NCBI GenBank assembly: GCA_002364535.1
Contig: DEYL01000010.1
Span: 1-30,342, forward strand
Direction: 5' to 3'
Length of the DNA: 30,342 bases
DNA from: Flavobacteriaceae bacterium UBA3159
GTDB taxonomy: Bacteria > Bacteroidota > Bacteroidia > Flavobacteriales > Flavobacteriaceae
The notes under the pieces are model-generated. The model was not told the origin of the DNA. It saw only the letters and a list, made by a program, of their open reading frames with translations, and searched no databases. Each line of letters starts with the position of its first letter. Position 1 is the first letter of the stretch. A program made the translations under genes and the position numbers. Positions 23,471 to 30,342 of this stretch are shown one piece after another.

Positions 23471-23495
23471 TTGGTTAATTATTTCCGTATATTTA
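23471..23495 (+). promoter_or_regulatory. Possible guaB promoter
   Basis: TATATTTA at 23488-23495 differs from TAnnTTTG only in the last base. A TTG at 23471-23473 is 14 bases upstream, shorter than the usual spacing. The ATG follows at 23524. Confidence 0.35.
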
Positions 23496-23523
23496 CATGC
23501 AATTAGTTTTAAATTAATTGCTT

Positions 23524-24993
23524 ATGATTCCCTCCGATAAATTTGTTGGTAAAGGTCTCACTTACGACGATGTATTGCTGGTGCCTTCCTTTTCAGAAAC
23601 ACTTCCACGTGAGGTGTCAATCACCTCTCGTTTTTCCAGAAACATCCGTTTAAACGTCCCCATTGTATCTGCGGCGATGGATACGGTAACAGAAAGCAGA
23701 ATGGCCATTGCAATGGCACAAGAGGGAGGCATTGGGGTATTGCATAAAAACATGACCATAGAGGATCAAGCAAACAAGGTAAGAACCGTAAAAAGAGCGG
23801 AGTCGGGAATGATCATTGATCCTGTGGTGTTGACTATTGATTCATTTGTCAAGGATGCCAAAGAAAACATGTCACACTACAAAATTGGAGGAATTCCCAT
23901 AGTGGATGACCAAAATCGCTTGTTGGGAATCGTCACCAATCGAGATTTGCGCTTTGAAAAAAATGATTCCCGACCCATTTCGGCAGTTATGACTTCTGAA
24001 AATCTTGTTACAGTCAAGGAGGGGACTTCGCTGGAAGAGGCTGAGGTTATCCTTCAAAAACATAAAATTGAAAAACTGCCTGTGATCAACTCCAACAATA
24101 TTTTGGTGGGCTTGATCACTTTTAGAGACATCACAAAACACAGGGCAAAGCCCAGTGCCAATAAGGATGAATTTGGTAGATTGCGTGTAGCGGCCGCAGT
24201 TGGTGTGACTGCCGATTTATTAGAACGCACTTCTGCCTTGGTCACCTCCAATGTGGACGCCGTAGTCATTGATACAGCGCACGGACATAGCAAAGGGGTT
24301 GCTGCAGCTCTAAAAAACGTTAAGGAAGCTTTTCCGGATTTGGATGTAGTAGTAGGTAATATCGCTACTGCAGCTGCGGCCAAATATCTTGCAGATCTTG
24401 GGGCAGATGCCGTCAAGGTAGGGATTGGTCCCGGTTCCATTTGTACCACCAGGGTAATCGCAGGTGTGGGATACCCACAACTCTCAGCTATCACTGAGGT
24501 GTATAAAACCCTTGGAGGTTCCGACATTCCCATCATTGCCGATGGAGGGATTCGTTATACCGGAGACATTCCCAAGGCAATCGCTGCAGGAGCAGATGCT
24601 GTCATGTTGGGGTCTCTGTTGGCTGGAACCCAAGAATCTCCTGGAGAAACTGTCATTTTTGAAGGAAGAAAGTTTAAAACCTATCGTGGAATGGGTTCTG
24701 TAGAAGCCATGAAAAAAGGCAGCAAAGACCGTTACTTTCAAGATGTTGAGGACGATATCAAAAAGTTGGTTCCCGAGGGTATTGTTGGTAGGGTTCCCTA
24801 TAAAGGAGATTTGAATGAAAGCATTCACCAGTTTACTGGGGGGCTTAAAGCAGGGATGGGTTACTGCGGCACTAAAGACATAAGGACTTTACAAGAAAAA
24901 GGACAGTTTGTGACCATTACTGCATCTGGAATCAAAGAAAGTCATCCACACAACATCAGTATCACCAAAGAAGCTCCTAACTACAGCCCCTGA
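23524..24993 (+). CDS. guaB: Inosine-5'-monophosphate dehydrogenase
   Basis: Oxidises IMP to XMP with NAD, the committed step of GMP synthesis. 489 residues from the ATG at 23524; an upstream TTG in the same frame is less likely. The TIM-barrel opens LTYDDVLLVPSFSE, is interrupted by a CBS-domain pair (about 95-205), and has the catalytic Cys in GPGSICTTRVIAG, DGGIRYTGD, the GSLLAGTQESPGE phosphate site, YRGMGSVEAM and the mobile flap with EGIVGRVPYKG. Its stop is directly next to the stop of the convergent small gene. Base composition is clearly richer in GC than in the block before it. Confidence 0.97.
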   Translation: MIPSDKFVGKGLTYDDVLLVPSFSETLPREVSITSRFSRNIRLNVPIVSAAMDTVTESRMAIAMAQEGGIGVLHKNMTIEDQANKVRTVKRAESGMIIDPVVLTIDSFVKDAKENMSHYKIGGIPIVDDQNRLLGIVTNRDLRFEKNDSRPISAVMTSENLVTVKEGTSLEEAEVILQKHKIEKLPVINSNNILVGLITFRDITKHRAKPSANKDEFGRLRVAAAVGVTADLLERTSALVTSNVDAVVIDTAHGHSKGVAAALKNVKEAFPDLDVVVGNIATAAAAKYLADLGADAVKVGIGPGSICTTRVIAGVGYPQLSAITEVYKTLGGSDIPIIADGGIRYTGDIPKAIAAGADAVMLGSLLAGTQESPGETVIFEGRKFKTYRGMGSVEAMKKGSKDRYFQDVEDDIKKLVPEGIVGRVPYKGDLNESIHQFTGGLKAGMGYCGTKDIRTLQEKGQFVTITASGIKESHPHNISITKEAPNYSP

Positions 24994-25335
24994 TCAATGA
25001 GCGACAATTTTGTGTGTAAAAATTCTATTGTCGGTGGTTTCGATCCGAATGATGTAGAGATTTTGTCTTTCAAGATTGATCGGGATGACTACCTTAGAAA
25101 AGTCTTGAATATTCATGTCCATGATCATATTTCCAATGATAGAATAAATTTTGAGGTTACCATTGACATGAATACCCTTAATGAGAAGGATGTTGTCTTG
25201 ATAAATAACGTTGAAGGCATCGTCAGATTTGAATATCTGCTTCGCGTTGAAAATAGTGGAAGAAGGATTAGGACTAGCTTTGAAGAAAACTAATAAAAAT
25301 ATTAAAAAGCAAAAAGAGAGTAATCTATTTTTCAC
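24994..25335 (-). CDS. Small secreted protein resembling a T9SS type A C-terminal sorting domain
   Basis: 113 residues if started at the GTG at 25335, giving MKNRLLSFCFLIFLLVFF, a convincing signal peptide; a TTG at 25380 would add 15 residues. The rest is a single beta-sandwich-like module: LKIYSIIGNMIMDMNI, then INLERQNLYIIRIETTDNR and the C-terminal FTHKIVAH. This strongly resembles the type A sorting domain that ends type IX secretion cargo, but here it has no cargo domain in front. A plus-strand frame over the same region (24997-25293) is rejected. It may be a remnant or a genuine miniature protein. Confidence 0.65.
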   Translation of the reverse strand: MKNRLLSFCFLIFLLVFFKASPNPSSTIFNAKQIFKSDDAFNVIYQDNILLIKGIHVNGNLKIYSIIGNMIMDMNIQDFSKVVIPINLERQNLYIIRIETTDNRIFTHKIVAH

Positions 25336-25497
25336 TGCTTTTAATTTATTGCAATTTACAAATTCTTTTAATAAGTTCAAAAAAATATTAACATGTTAAA
25401 ACATTTAAAATCAATTAATTATAAACTTTATTAAGAATGATAAATTTAATTGTTAATAAATCATGCAATATTTTGAAAAAAAACCGTTTCAATTGCG

Positions 25498-26370
25498 ATG
25501 AGGTTAATTAATTGTTTACAACTTTCAAAATGGGTTATTTTAACTTGCCTTTTGGTCTTTTTGACCTGCTGTGATTCCATTAGTTCTTCCAATCAAGATC
25601 GCCTGATCGCCAGGGCTGAAAACCACTACCTATATCTATCTGATATCAAACGGAATTTTGAACATTTCGTCTCTGAGGAGGACAGCTTGATTAAGGTTAG
25701 TGATTACATCAATAATTGGGCACGTCAGAAATTACTTTATGAAAAGTCCATGATAAACCTGCCGGAGGATAAAATCACCGAGTTGACAAATATGGTTGAT
25801 GCATACAAAAATACCTTGTTCATGAATGCCTACCGGGAGTTTGTTCTAAAGTCTACAATGGATACCCTTACAACCAAGTCGATGATAAGTGCTTTTTACA
25901 AGTCCAACAAGCGAAATTTTTTATTAAAAGAACCCATTTACAGGATAAGACATCTGTCTTTTCCTTTGGATAACGTGGATCGCCTAGAGATTATCCGTCG
26001 TTTTAAAAGATTCGATGTGGAGGATGTCAGTTTTCTTGATTCGCTTTCTTTTCAATTTTCCAATTACTTTATCTCAGATTCCATATGGCTGAACCGAATT
26101 GAGGTTAGAGACCAATTGCACTATATTGATGCTCAGAAACAAAAACTACTTTTAAAAAGCCCGGATTATCATGAAGTGAAAGACAGTTTAGCTTTATATT
26201 TGTTTCAGTTGGTCGATCGATTGGATCGGGGCAATGTCGCTCCCGTTTCCTATTTAGAAAACACCATAGGGGACATTGTGTTTAACCAAAGAAAACTTGA
26301 ATTTTTAAGATCATTTGACAATGATATTCTACAAGATGCTATCAAAACTAAAAAATTTGAAAAATATTAA
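25498..26370 (+). CDS. SurA-N-like lipoprotein without a PPIase domain
   Basis: 290 residues with a lipobox-like LTCC (Cys24/25). The sequence then follows the layout of SurA-like chaperones (ARAENHYLYLSDIKRNF at the beginning, long amphipathic helices, a later LKEPIYRIRHLSFPL stretch), but no parvulin motif is visible. It overlaps the next gene, a real parvulin-type isomerase, by 35 bases. Probably a periplasmic outer-membrane-protein chaperone partner. The assignment rests on helical pattern and neighbour, so family naming is moderate. Confidence 0.7.
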   Translation: MRLINCLQLSKWVILTCLLVFLTCCDSISSSNQDRLIARAENHYLYLSDIKRNFEHFVSEEDSLIKVSDYINNWARQKLLYEKSMINLPEDKITELTNMVDAYKNTLFMNAYREFVLKSTMDTLTTKSMISAFYKSNKRNFLLKEPIYRIRHLSFPLDNVDRLEIIRRFKRFDVEDVSFLDSLSFQFSNYFISDSIWLNRIEVRDQLHYIDAQKQKLLLKSPDYHEVKDSLALYLFQLVDRLDRGNVAPVSYLENTIGDIVFNQRKLEFLRSFDNDILQDAIKTKKFEKY

Positions 26371-27745
26371 GTCACTATCAGTAAGTTGTTTATTAATTTT
26401 CACATCAATAAACACTTTAATAATTAATGCCCAAGGGAACCAAATTGTAAAACCCAAAAGAATCAAGGTGGACGGTGTATCGGCTGTGGTTGGAGACTAT
26501 GTAATACTCGAATCTGATATAGACAAAGCCATAGTAGAAATGGAGTCACAGGGGATTTCTTCCAAAAACATCACCCGCTGTGAGTTGTTGGGGAAGTTGA
26601 TGGAAGATAAACTCTACGCTCACAATGCCGTTCAAGACAGTTTGGAAGTGAGCGATCAAGAAATCTACGATTATGTGGATCAAAGTATTGCCTACTTTAC
26701 GGATCAATTGGGGAGTATTGAAAAGGTTTTGGAATTCTACAAAAAACCAGACGAGTTGTCTTTTAGAGATGAACTGTTTCAAATCAACAAGATTCAAAAG
26801 CTGTCCTCCATGATGCAGTCCAAAATTGTTGATGAAATTGAGATTACTCCAGAGGAAGTAAGAAGTTTTTTTAGTCAAATTCCTTCAAACGAACTTCCAA
26901 CCTTTGGAACGGAGTTGGAAATTTCTCAAATCATAATGGAGCCTGAAGTCAAGGAAGACGAAAATGAGCGAATCATCAATCAGCTCAGATCATTTAAGGT
27001 TGATGTAGAAGAAAGGGGTTTAAGCTTTTCTTCCAAAGCGGTTTTGTATTCACAAGACCCGGGATCCCGATCCAGTGGTGGTAAATACACCCTACATAGA
27101 AAAAAACCTCGAATGGTGAAGGAATTCAGAGACATCGCCTTCAGTATGCAAGAGGGGCAAATCTCAGATCCTTTTAAAACAGATTTTGGCTGGCATATTC
27201 TTATGGTTGATCGTATTAGAGGACAAGAGATTGACGTCAGGCACATTCTTTTGACTCCCAAGGTCAATGAGGAGCAATTGGAAGAAGCGAGAAAACTTTT
27301 GGATACCTTGAGAACCAGAATCATTGAAAAAGAAATCACTTTTGAAAAAGCTGCATTTCAGTTCTCCAGTGAGAAAGAGACTCGACTTAATGGCGGATCG
27401 ATCATCAATCCCACCACGGGTGATAGGAGGTTTGAATTGACCAAAATGGACCCCGTACTTTACAATCAGATCAGAGACTTAGAAGACGAGCAGATTTCGG
27501 TTCCCTTATTGGAAGAAGACCGATCCGGTTTAAAGAAATACAAAATTCTCAAGGTTACCAATCGATACGATGAACACACTGCCGATTATTCCAAGGATTA
27601 TGTTAAAATAAAAGAATTGGCCCTTAAGGAAAAGAAGCTAAAAGCTATCAAGAAATGGATGGAAGAAAAAATAGAATTGACTTACATCAGCCTCAACAAG
27701 GACTTTAGTGACTGTCAGTTCAATAACAATTGGAGGAAAAAGTAA
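26336..27745 (+). CDS. SurA-like periplasmic peptidyl-prolyl isomerase
   Basis: 469 residues from the ATG at 26336; two earlier in-frame ATGs (26315, 26321) exist inside the upstream gene. A signal peptide ends near NAQGN. The SurA N-terminal domain carries VDGVSAVVGDYVILESDID. Two parvulin (rotamase) domains follow: the first with SGGKYTLHRK and FGWHILMVDRI, the second beginning DVRHILLTPKV with LNGGSI. A basic C-terminal helix closes it. It folds outer-membrane proteins such as TonB receptors. It overlaps the upstream gene by 35 bases and ends directly against the crtZ stop. Confidence 0.9.
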   Translation: MLSKLKNLKNIKSLSVSCLLIFTSINTLIINAQGNQIVKPKRIKVDGVSAVVGDYVILESDIDKAIVEMESQGISSKNITRCELLGKLMEDKLYAHNAVQDSLEVSDQEIYDYVDQSIAYFTDQLGSIEKVLEFYKKPDELSFRDELFQINKIQKLSSMMQSKIVDEIEITPEEVRSFFSQIPSNELPTFGTELEISQIIMEPEVKEDENERIINQLRSFKVDVEERGLSFSSKAVLYSQDPGSRSSGGKYTLHRKKPRMVKEFRDIAFSMQEGQISDPFKTDFGWHILMVDRIRGQEIDVRHILLTPKVNEEQLEEARKLLDTLRTRIIEKEITFEKAAFQFSSEKETRLNGGSIINPTTGDRRFELTKMDPVLYNQIRDLEDEQISVPLLEEDRSGLKKYKILKVTNRYDEHTADYSKDYVKIKELALKEKKLKAIKKWMEEKIELTYISLNKDFSDCQFNNNWRKK

Positions 27746-28195
27746 TCAGTTTTTAAAGTACTTCATCGGCACCCATAACATACCAAAACATTCTCCACCT
27801 TTCTTACCCAAGTGCTTGTGGTGAATCTTGTGTGCTCTTCTAACTGCTTTTGCATAACGACCGTTGGCGTTTCTAAACCATTTAAATCTTTGGTGGATAA
27901 AAATATCGTGTACCAAAAAATAAGTCATGCCGTAAATAAAAATTCCAATACCTAAGGGTAATCCTGCCCAAAAATTGTACTCCCCCCAAATGATAATAAG
28001 TGAAGTACTGACCACTGCGTAGAAAATAAAGAACAAATCGTTGCGTTCGAACCAAGACTTATGATCTTTTTTGTGGTGATCCTTGTGAAGTACCCATAAA
28101 AAACCGTGCATGATATATTTATGGGAGAACCAGGCCATAAATTCCATGATCAAAAAGGTAATGCACAAAATGGCAATCCATAGAAAAGTTTCCAT
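27746..28195 (-). CDS. crtZ: Beta-carotene hydroxylase
   Basis: 149-residue membrane di-iron hydroxylase that converts beta-carotene to zeaxanthin. All four histidine motifs are present: HKYIMH (25-30), HKDHH (37-41), HDIFIH (96-101) and HKIHH (122-126). Hydrophobic helices lie at about 3-20, 52-70 and 78-95. The ATG directly follows the crtB TAA with no spacing, so it is the distal gene of a crtB-crtZ unit. The 3' end abuts the SurA-like gene. Confidence 0.93.
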   Translation of the reverse strand: METFLWIAILCITFLIMEFMAWFSHKYIMHGFLWVLHKDHHKKDHKSWFERNDLFFIFYAVVSTSLIIIWGEYNFWAGLPLGIGIFIYGMTYFLVHDIFIHQRFKWFRNANGRYAKAVRRAHKIHHKHLGKKGGECFGMLWVPMKYFKN

Positions 28196-29035
28196 TTATA
28201 ATAGGTTTAAGTGAAATTTGATATAGGATCGGGCCAATAAGCTCATTTTTTGATAATTTGGCACGCGTATTCTCGCCGATTGAATTTTATTTGAGGGAGT
28301 CTTTTTGAGTTTAACGAGTAGCTTTCTGTAGTATTCATATGCTGTATAAACACCCAAACGGGCATTTTCGGGTAACATAAAAATACCCTCCAGCGCATGA
28401 TCAAAATCCTTTTCTATATCTGCGATAATGGAAGCCTTACTTTTTTCGTCAAATTCAGTAAGATTCAAATTTGGGAAATAAGTACGATCCAAAAACTCAA
28501 AATCTGCATTTAAATCTCTAAGGAAATTTACTTTTTGAAAAGCACTTCCCAAGGCCATGGCTTGAGGTTTTAAGCGCTCAAATTTATCCAAATCTCCTTC
28601 GACAAAAACATTAAGACACATCAACCCTACCACATTGGCAGAGCCATAGATATATTCTTGGTATTCTTCCTTGGTGCTATATTTTTGTTTGTATAAGTCC
28701 ATTTTCATACTTTTTAGAAAAGCATCGATCAGGTCTTGCTGTATATTATTTTGATGAACGGTATATTGAAAAGAATTGAGGATGGGATTTAAGCTAATCT
28801 TATTTTCCAATCCGTGAGCTAAATCTGTTTCAAACCTTTTCAAAAGATTTTTTTTATCAAAATTGTGAAAACTATCAACGATTTCGTCGGCAAACCTTAC
28901 AAATCCATAAATGTTATATATGTGTTTTTGGTACTTACTCGCCAACATTCTAGTTCCTAGCGTAAATGATGTGCTATAGCGTTGAGTAACAAGTTTGCTA
29001 CATTCGTAGGAAACAGAGTCAAAAAAATTTTTCAC
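28196..29035 (-). CDS. crtB: Phytoene synthase
   Basis: 279 residues; joins two geranylgeranyl diphosphates to give phytoene, the first committed carotenoid step. The two Asp-rich Mg2+ motifs are DEIVD (50-54) and DLNAD (174-178, in FLRDLNADFEF). YSTSFTLGTRML near the N-terminus is typical. The start is a GTG at 29033-29035. It lies 66 bases after the MerR-type regulator gene on the same strand; an inverted repeat (29059-29089) lies in that gap. No crtI is located between them or elsewhere in the window. Confidence 0.94.
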   Translation of the reverse strand: MKNFFDSVSYECSKLVTQRYSTSFTLGTRMLASKYQKHIYNIYGFVRFADEIVDSFHNFDKKNLLKRFETDLAHGLENKISLNPILNSFQYTVHQNNIQQDLIDAFLKSMKMDLYKQKYSTKEEYQEYIYGSANVVGLMCLNVFVEGDLDKFERLKPQAMALGSAFQKVNFLRDLNADFEFLDRTYFPNLNLTEFDEKSKASIIADIEKDFDHALEGIFMLPENARLGVYTAYEYYRKLLVKLKKTPSNKIQSARIRVPNYQKMSLLARSYIKFHLNLL

Positions 29036-29058
29036 TTTTAAATGTAATTATAAAGCGT

Positions 29059-29089
29059 TATTGTTTAGTAAAATTAAGAAAAAACAATA
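29059..29089. repeat. Inverted repeat TATTGTTT ... AAACAATA before crtB
   Basis: Perfect eight-base arms (29059-29066 and 29082-29089) separated by 15 bases, in the 66-base gap between the MerR regulator and crtB. The form suits a dimer or tetramer binding site, possibly an autoregulatory or crtB operator. AT-rich composition lowers confidence. Confidence 0.4.
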
Positions 29090-29101
29090 TATAATGGAAG
29101 G

Positions 29102-30025
29102 TCACACAAAAATAGAAGCCTCAAGAAATTTTTGCTGGAATGCATCTACCGTTTTAAATAAGTGAATGTTTTTGGGGAGATTGGCCAAATCGAGATGTAC
29201 CTGTTGAGGACCCATAATGGCCAACTGTGCATTACCACCTTTGATGATTTTTTGATAGAAATCTTCAACATAATAGTTGATAATATGCTTATTTGGTTCT
29301 ACGGTCAAATAGGTTACAAAACACAGATCACTATTAAAACTCAACAGGGTTTCCAAACTTTCCGTCTGTAAAGATTGCCCAAGAAATATGGTTCTGAAGC
29401 CGTACTTGAGTATGAAATAATTTAAAAATAATATACCCAATTCATGTATCTCGTCTTCTGGCAGGTATAAAACAAAAACCTTATTGTTGTGTTGGGGGAT
29501 GTGTTCTTTTTGCAGGGATTCAGTTTGAATGTGAATCTTTTGCTTGATTAAATTGGTGATGAAATGCTCGTGTGAAGGACTAATGGCATTGGTTTGCCAA
29601 AGGATCCCCAATTCATTCATCAGGGGCATAAATATATTTATAAATACAAAATCAAAATCATTATGTAAAATGATTTCCTCGAAAGTAGCATCAAACAAAA
29701 TAGTATCAAAGTTGACCATCGAAAGCTTTAATGCATTGATGGATACTTGTTCGGAATTGGATTTGAGAGCAATTTCTCTGACCATAATGGGAATTTCCTC
29801 TTGATCGAGACTAGCAATTTTAGAAATCTTAAATCCATGATTGTAAAGTAAAGTAATGTTTAAGAGTTTTCGGAGGCTCTTTAGGCTGTACCTTCTTATA
29901 TTGGTATTAGTCCTGTCTGGACTCAATAATTCATATCTTTTTTCCCAAATACGGATGGTGTGAGCCTTAATCCCAGATATATTTTCAAGGTCTTTGATGG
30001 AGAAATTACTTTTTACCCGGCTCAT
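29102..30025 (-). CDS. CarH-type MerR regulator with B12-binding domain
   Basis: 307 residues from the ATG at 30025 (a TTG three codons upstream is less likely). A MerR winged helix (about 8-75) begins FSIKDLENISGIKAHTIRIWEKRY. A helical B12-binding cap follows with Trp143-x9-Glu153-His154, then a Rossmann cobalamin-binding domain with E192-x-H194-x2-G197 (the lower axial His). These are the signatures of adenosylcobalamin photoreceptors such as CarH, which repress carotenoid genes in the dark and release DNA in light. Its place before crtB-crtZ supports this. A good promoter precedes it. Confidence 0.9.
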   Translation of the reverse strand: MSRVKSNFSIKDLENISGIKAHTIRIWEKRYELLSPDRTNTNIRRYSLKSLRKLLNITLLYNHGFKISKIASLDQEEIPIMVREIALKSNSEQVSINALKLSMVNFDTILFDATFEEIILHNDFDFVFINIFMPLMNELGILWQTNAISPSHEHFITNLIKQKIHIQTESLQKEHIPQHNNKVFVLYLPEDEIHELGILFLNYFILKYGFRTIFLGQSLQTESLETLLSFNSDLCFVTYLTVEPNKHIINYYVEDFYQKIIKGGNAQLAIMGPQQVHLDLANLPKNIHLFKTVDAFQQKFLEASIFV

Positions 30026-30056
30026 ATTGTTCAACTTTCATTGTCAAAAGCTTAAA

Positions 30057-30088
30057 CAAAGTTAAGAATATTTTTTAAATAACATCAA
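30057..30088 (-). promoter_or_regulatory. Promoter of the CarH-like gene
   Basis: On the minus strand TAACTTTG (30057-30064) is a perfect TAnnTTTG, with TTG at 30086-30088, 21 bases upstream. Transcription would begin about 25 bases before the ATG at 30025. Confidence 0.6.
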
Positions 30089-30110
30089 AAAAACGTAAAA
30101 AGGGTAAAAG

Positions 30111-30196
30111 TGCGCACAAGAAGACTCGAACTTCCACGGGATTTAACTCCCACCAGGCCCTCAACCTGGCGCGTCTACCAATTCCGCCATGTGCGC
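30111..30196 (-). tRNA. tRNA-Leu (anticodon GAG)
   Basis: Class II tRNA of 86 bases. Acceptor GCGCACA/TGTGCGC is perfect, discriminator A. The anticodon stem-loop CCAGG-TTGAGGG-CCTGG displays GAG. A long variable arm follows, then the T arm GAAG-TTCGAGT-CTTC. No CCA encoded. Adjacent to two tRNA-Lys genes on the same strand. Confidence 0.95.
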
Positions 30197-30202
30197 AGAA
30201 AG

Positions 30203-30275
30203 TGACCTGGCTGGGGCTCGAACCCAGGACCCTCTCCTTAAAAGGGAGATGCTCTACCAACTGAGCTACCAGGTC
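30203..30275 (-). tRNA. tRNA-Lys (anticodon TTT), copy 1
   Basis: Acceptor GACCTGG/CCAGGTC, D arm GCTC/GAGC, anticodon loop CTTTTAA with TTT, T arm CTGGG-TTCGAGC-CCCAG. 73 bases, discriminator A, no CCA. Six bases upstream of tRNA-Leu in the direction of transcription. Confidence 0.95.
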
Positions 30276-30285
30276 GAAAAACAGG

Positions 30286-30342
30286 TGACTTGGCTGGGGC
30301 TCGAACCCAGGACCCTCTCCTTAAAAGGGAGATGCTCTACCA
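30286..30342 (-). tRNA. tRNA-Lys (anticodon TTT), copy 2, cut by window edge
   Basis: The 3' part of a second tRNA-Lys. From the T arm through the anticodon to the end of the D loop it matches copy 1. The 3' acceptor reads CCAAGTC instead of CCAGGTC. The 5' acceptor lies beyond the window. Confidence 0.9.

Larger units (their letters stand above)
23104..23523. other. Regulatory spacer between the DUF4856 operon and guaB
   Basis: A 420-base AT-rich divergent spacer without a gene. It holds a minus-strand promoter box near 23146-23153, four copies of a TCTAAAT-type motif (23130-23139, 23203-23212, 23267-23273 inverted, 23288-23297), a 16-base perfect palindrome at 23362-23377, and a possible guaB promoter at 23471-23495. 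No small coding frame was found convincing. Confidence 0.7.

Noticed and set aside
23104..23523. Purine riboswitch upstream of guaB
   Set aside because: No three-way junction with the conserved core could be drawn in this AT-rich spacer.
24997..25293. 98-residue plus-strand frame just after guaB
   Set aside because: The minus-strand frame has a signal peptide and clear sorting-domain pattern; the plus frame has neither and runs across it.
30075..30260. 61-residue minus-strand frame
   Set aside because: It covers tRNA-Leu and part of tRNA-Lys; the translation is a by-product of tRNA sequence.

Overview
The window looks like a chromosomal segment from a member of the Bacteroidota, most likely Flavobacteriia. 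Evidence: promoter boxes of the TAnnTTTG type instead of TATAAT, almost no Shine-Dalgarno sequences, a Rho factor with a long Asn/His/Lys-rich insert, a TonB receptor/imelysin/DUF4856 locus, a type IX secretion-like C-terminal module, a bacillithiol deacetylase, and MerR-crtB-crtZ carotenoid genes. No phage, IS element, CRISPR array or rRNA was seen.

Layout. 1-455: tRNA-Glu and rpsT, closed by a bidirectional terminator shared with rho. 459-3050: rho (-), a DUF4293 membrane protein (+) and a YfcE-type phosphoesterase (-). 3145-5666: truA and an ABC exporter. 5668-7304: folP-cdaA (-), the latter a c-di-AMP synthase. 7395-10893: a tightly packed run DUF1599, orphan OppB-like permease, tpiA, prmA, clpS. 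10954-12251: glutathione peroxidase overlapping bshB1. 12289-12395: tRNA-His with terminator. 12605-14420: DUF3050 and an M28 peptidase (-).

14522-23523 is a visibly AT-richer accessory block. On the + strand it has a DCC thioredoxin-fold protein, then a four-helix membrane protein overlapping a lipoprotein built of ComEA-like helix-hairpin-helix repeats. On the - strand it has a five-gene operon: DUF4856 lipoprotein, imelysin-like lipoprotein, HTTM/vitamin-K-carboxylase-like membrane enzyme, TonB-dependent receptor, small lipoprotein. The operon is preceded by a promoter region full of CTAAAT/ATTTAG half-sites and has a 16-bp hairpin between its first two genes. I read it as an envelope metal (probably iron) acquisition system. 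Its most provocative member is the carboxylase-like enzyme, which keeps the residues matching the human GGCX active-site Lys and a key His.

23524-30342: guaB, a tiny T9SS CTD-like secreted protein (-), two SurA-type periplasmic folding proteins (+), then crtZ, crtB and a CarH-type B12-binding MerR regulator (-), followed by tRNA-Leu and two tRNA-Lys genes, the last cut by the window edge. The MerR protein keeps the W-x9-EH and ExHxxG signatures of adenosylcobalamin photoreceptors, so carotenoid synthesis is probably light-controlled. The desaturase (crtI) and cyclase genes are not in this window.
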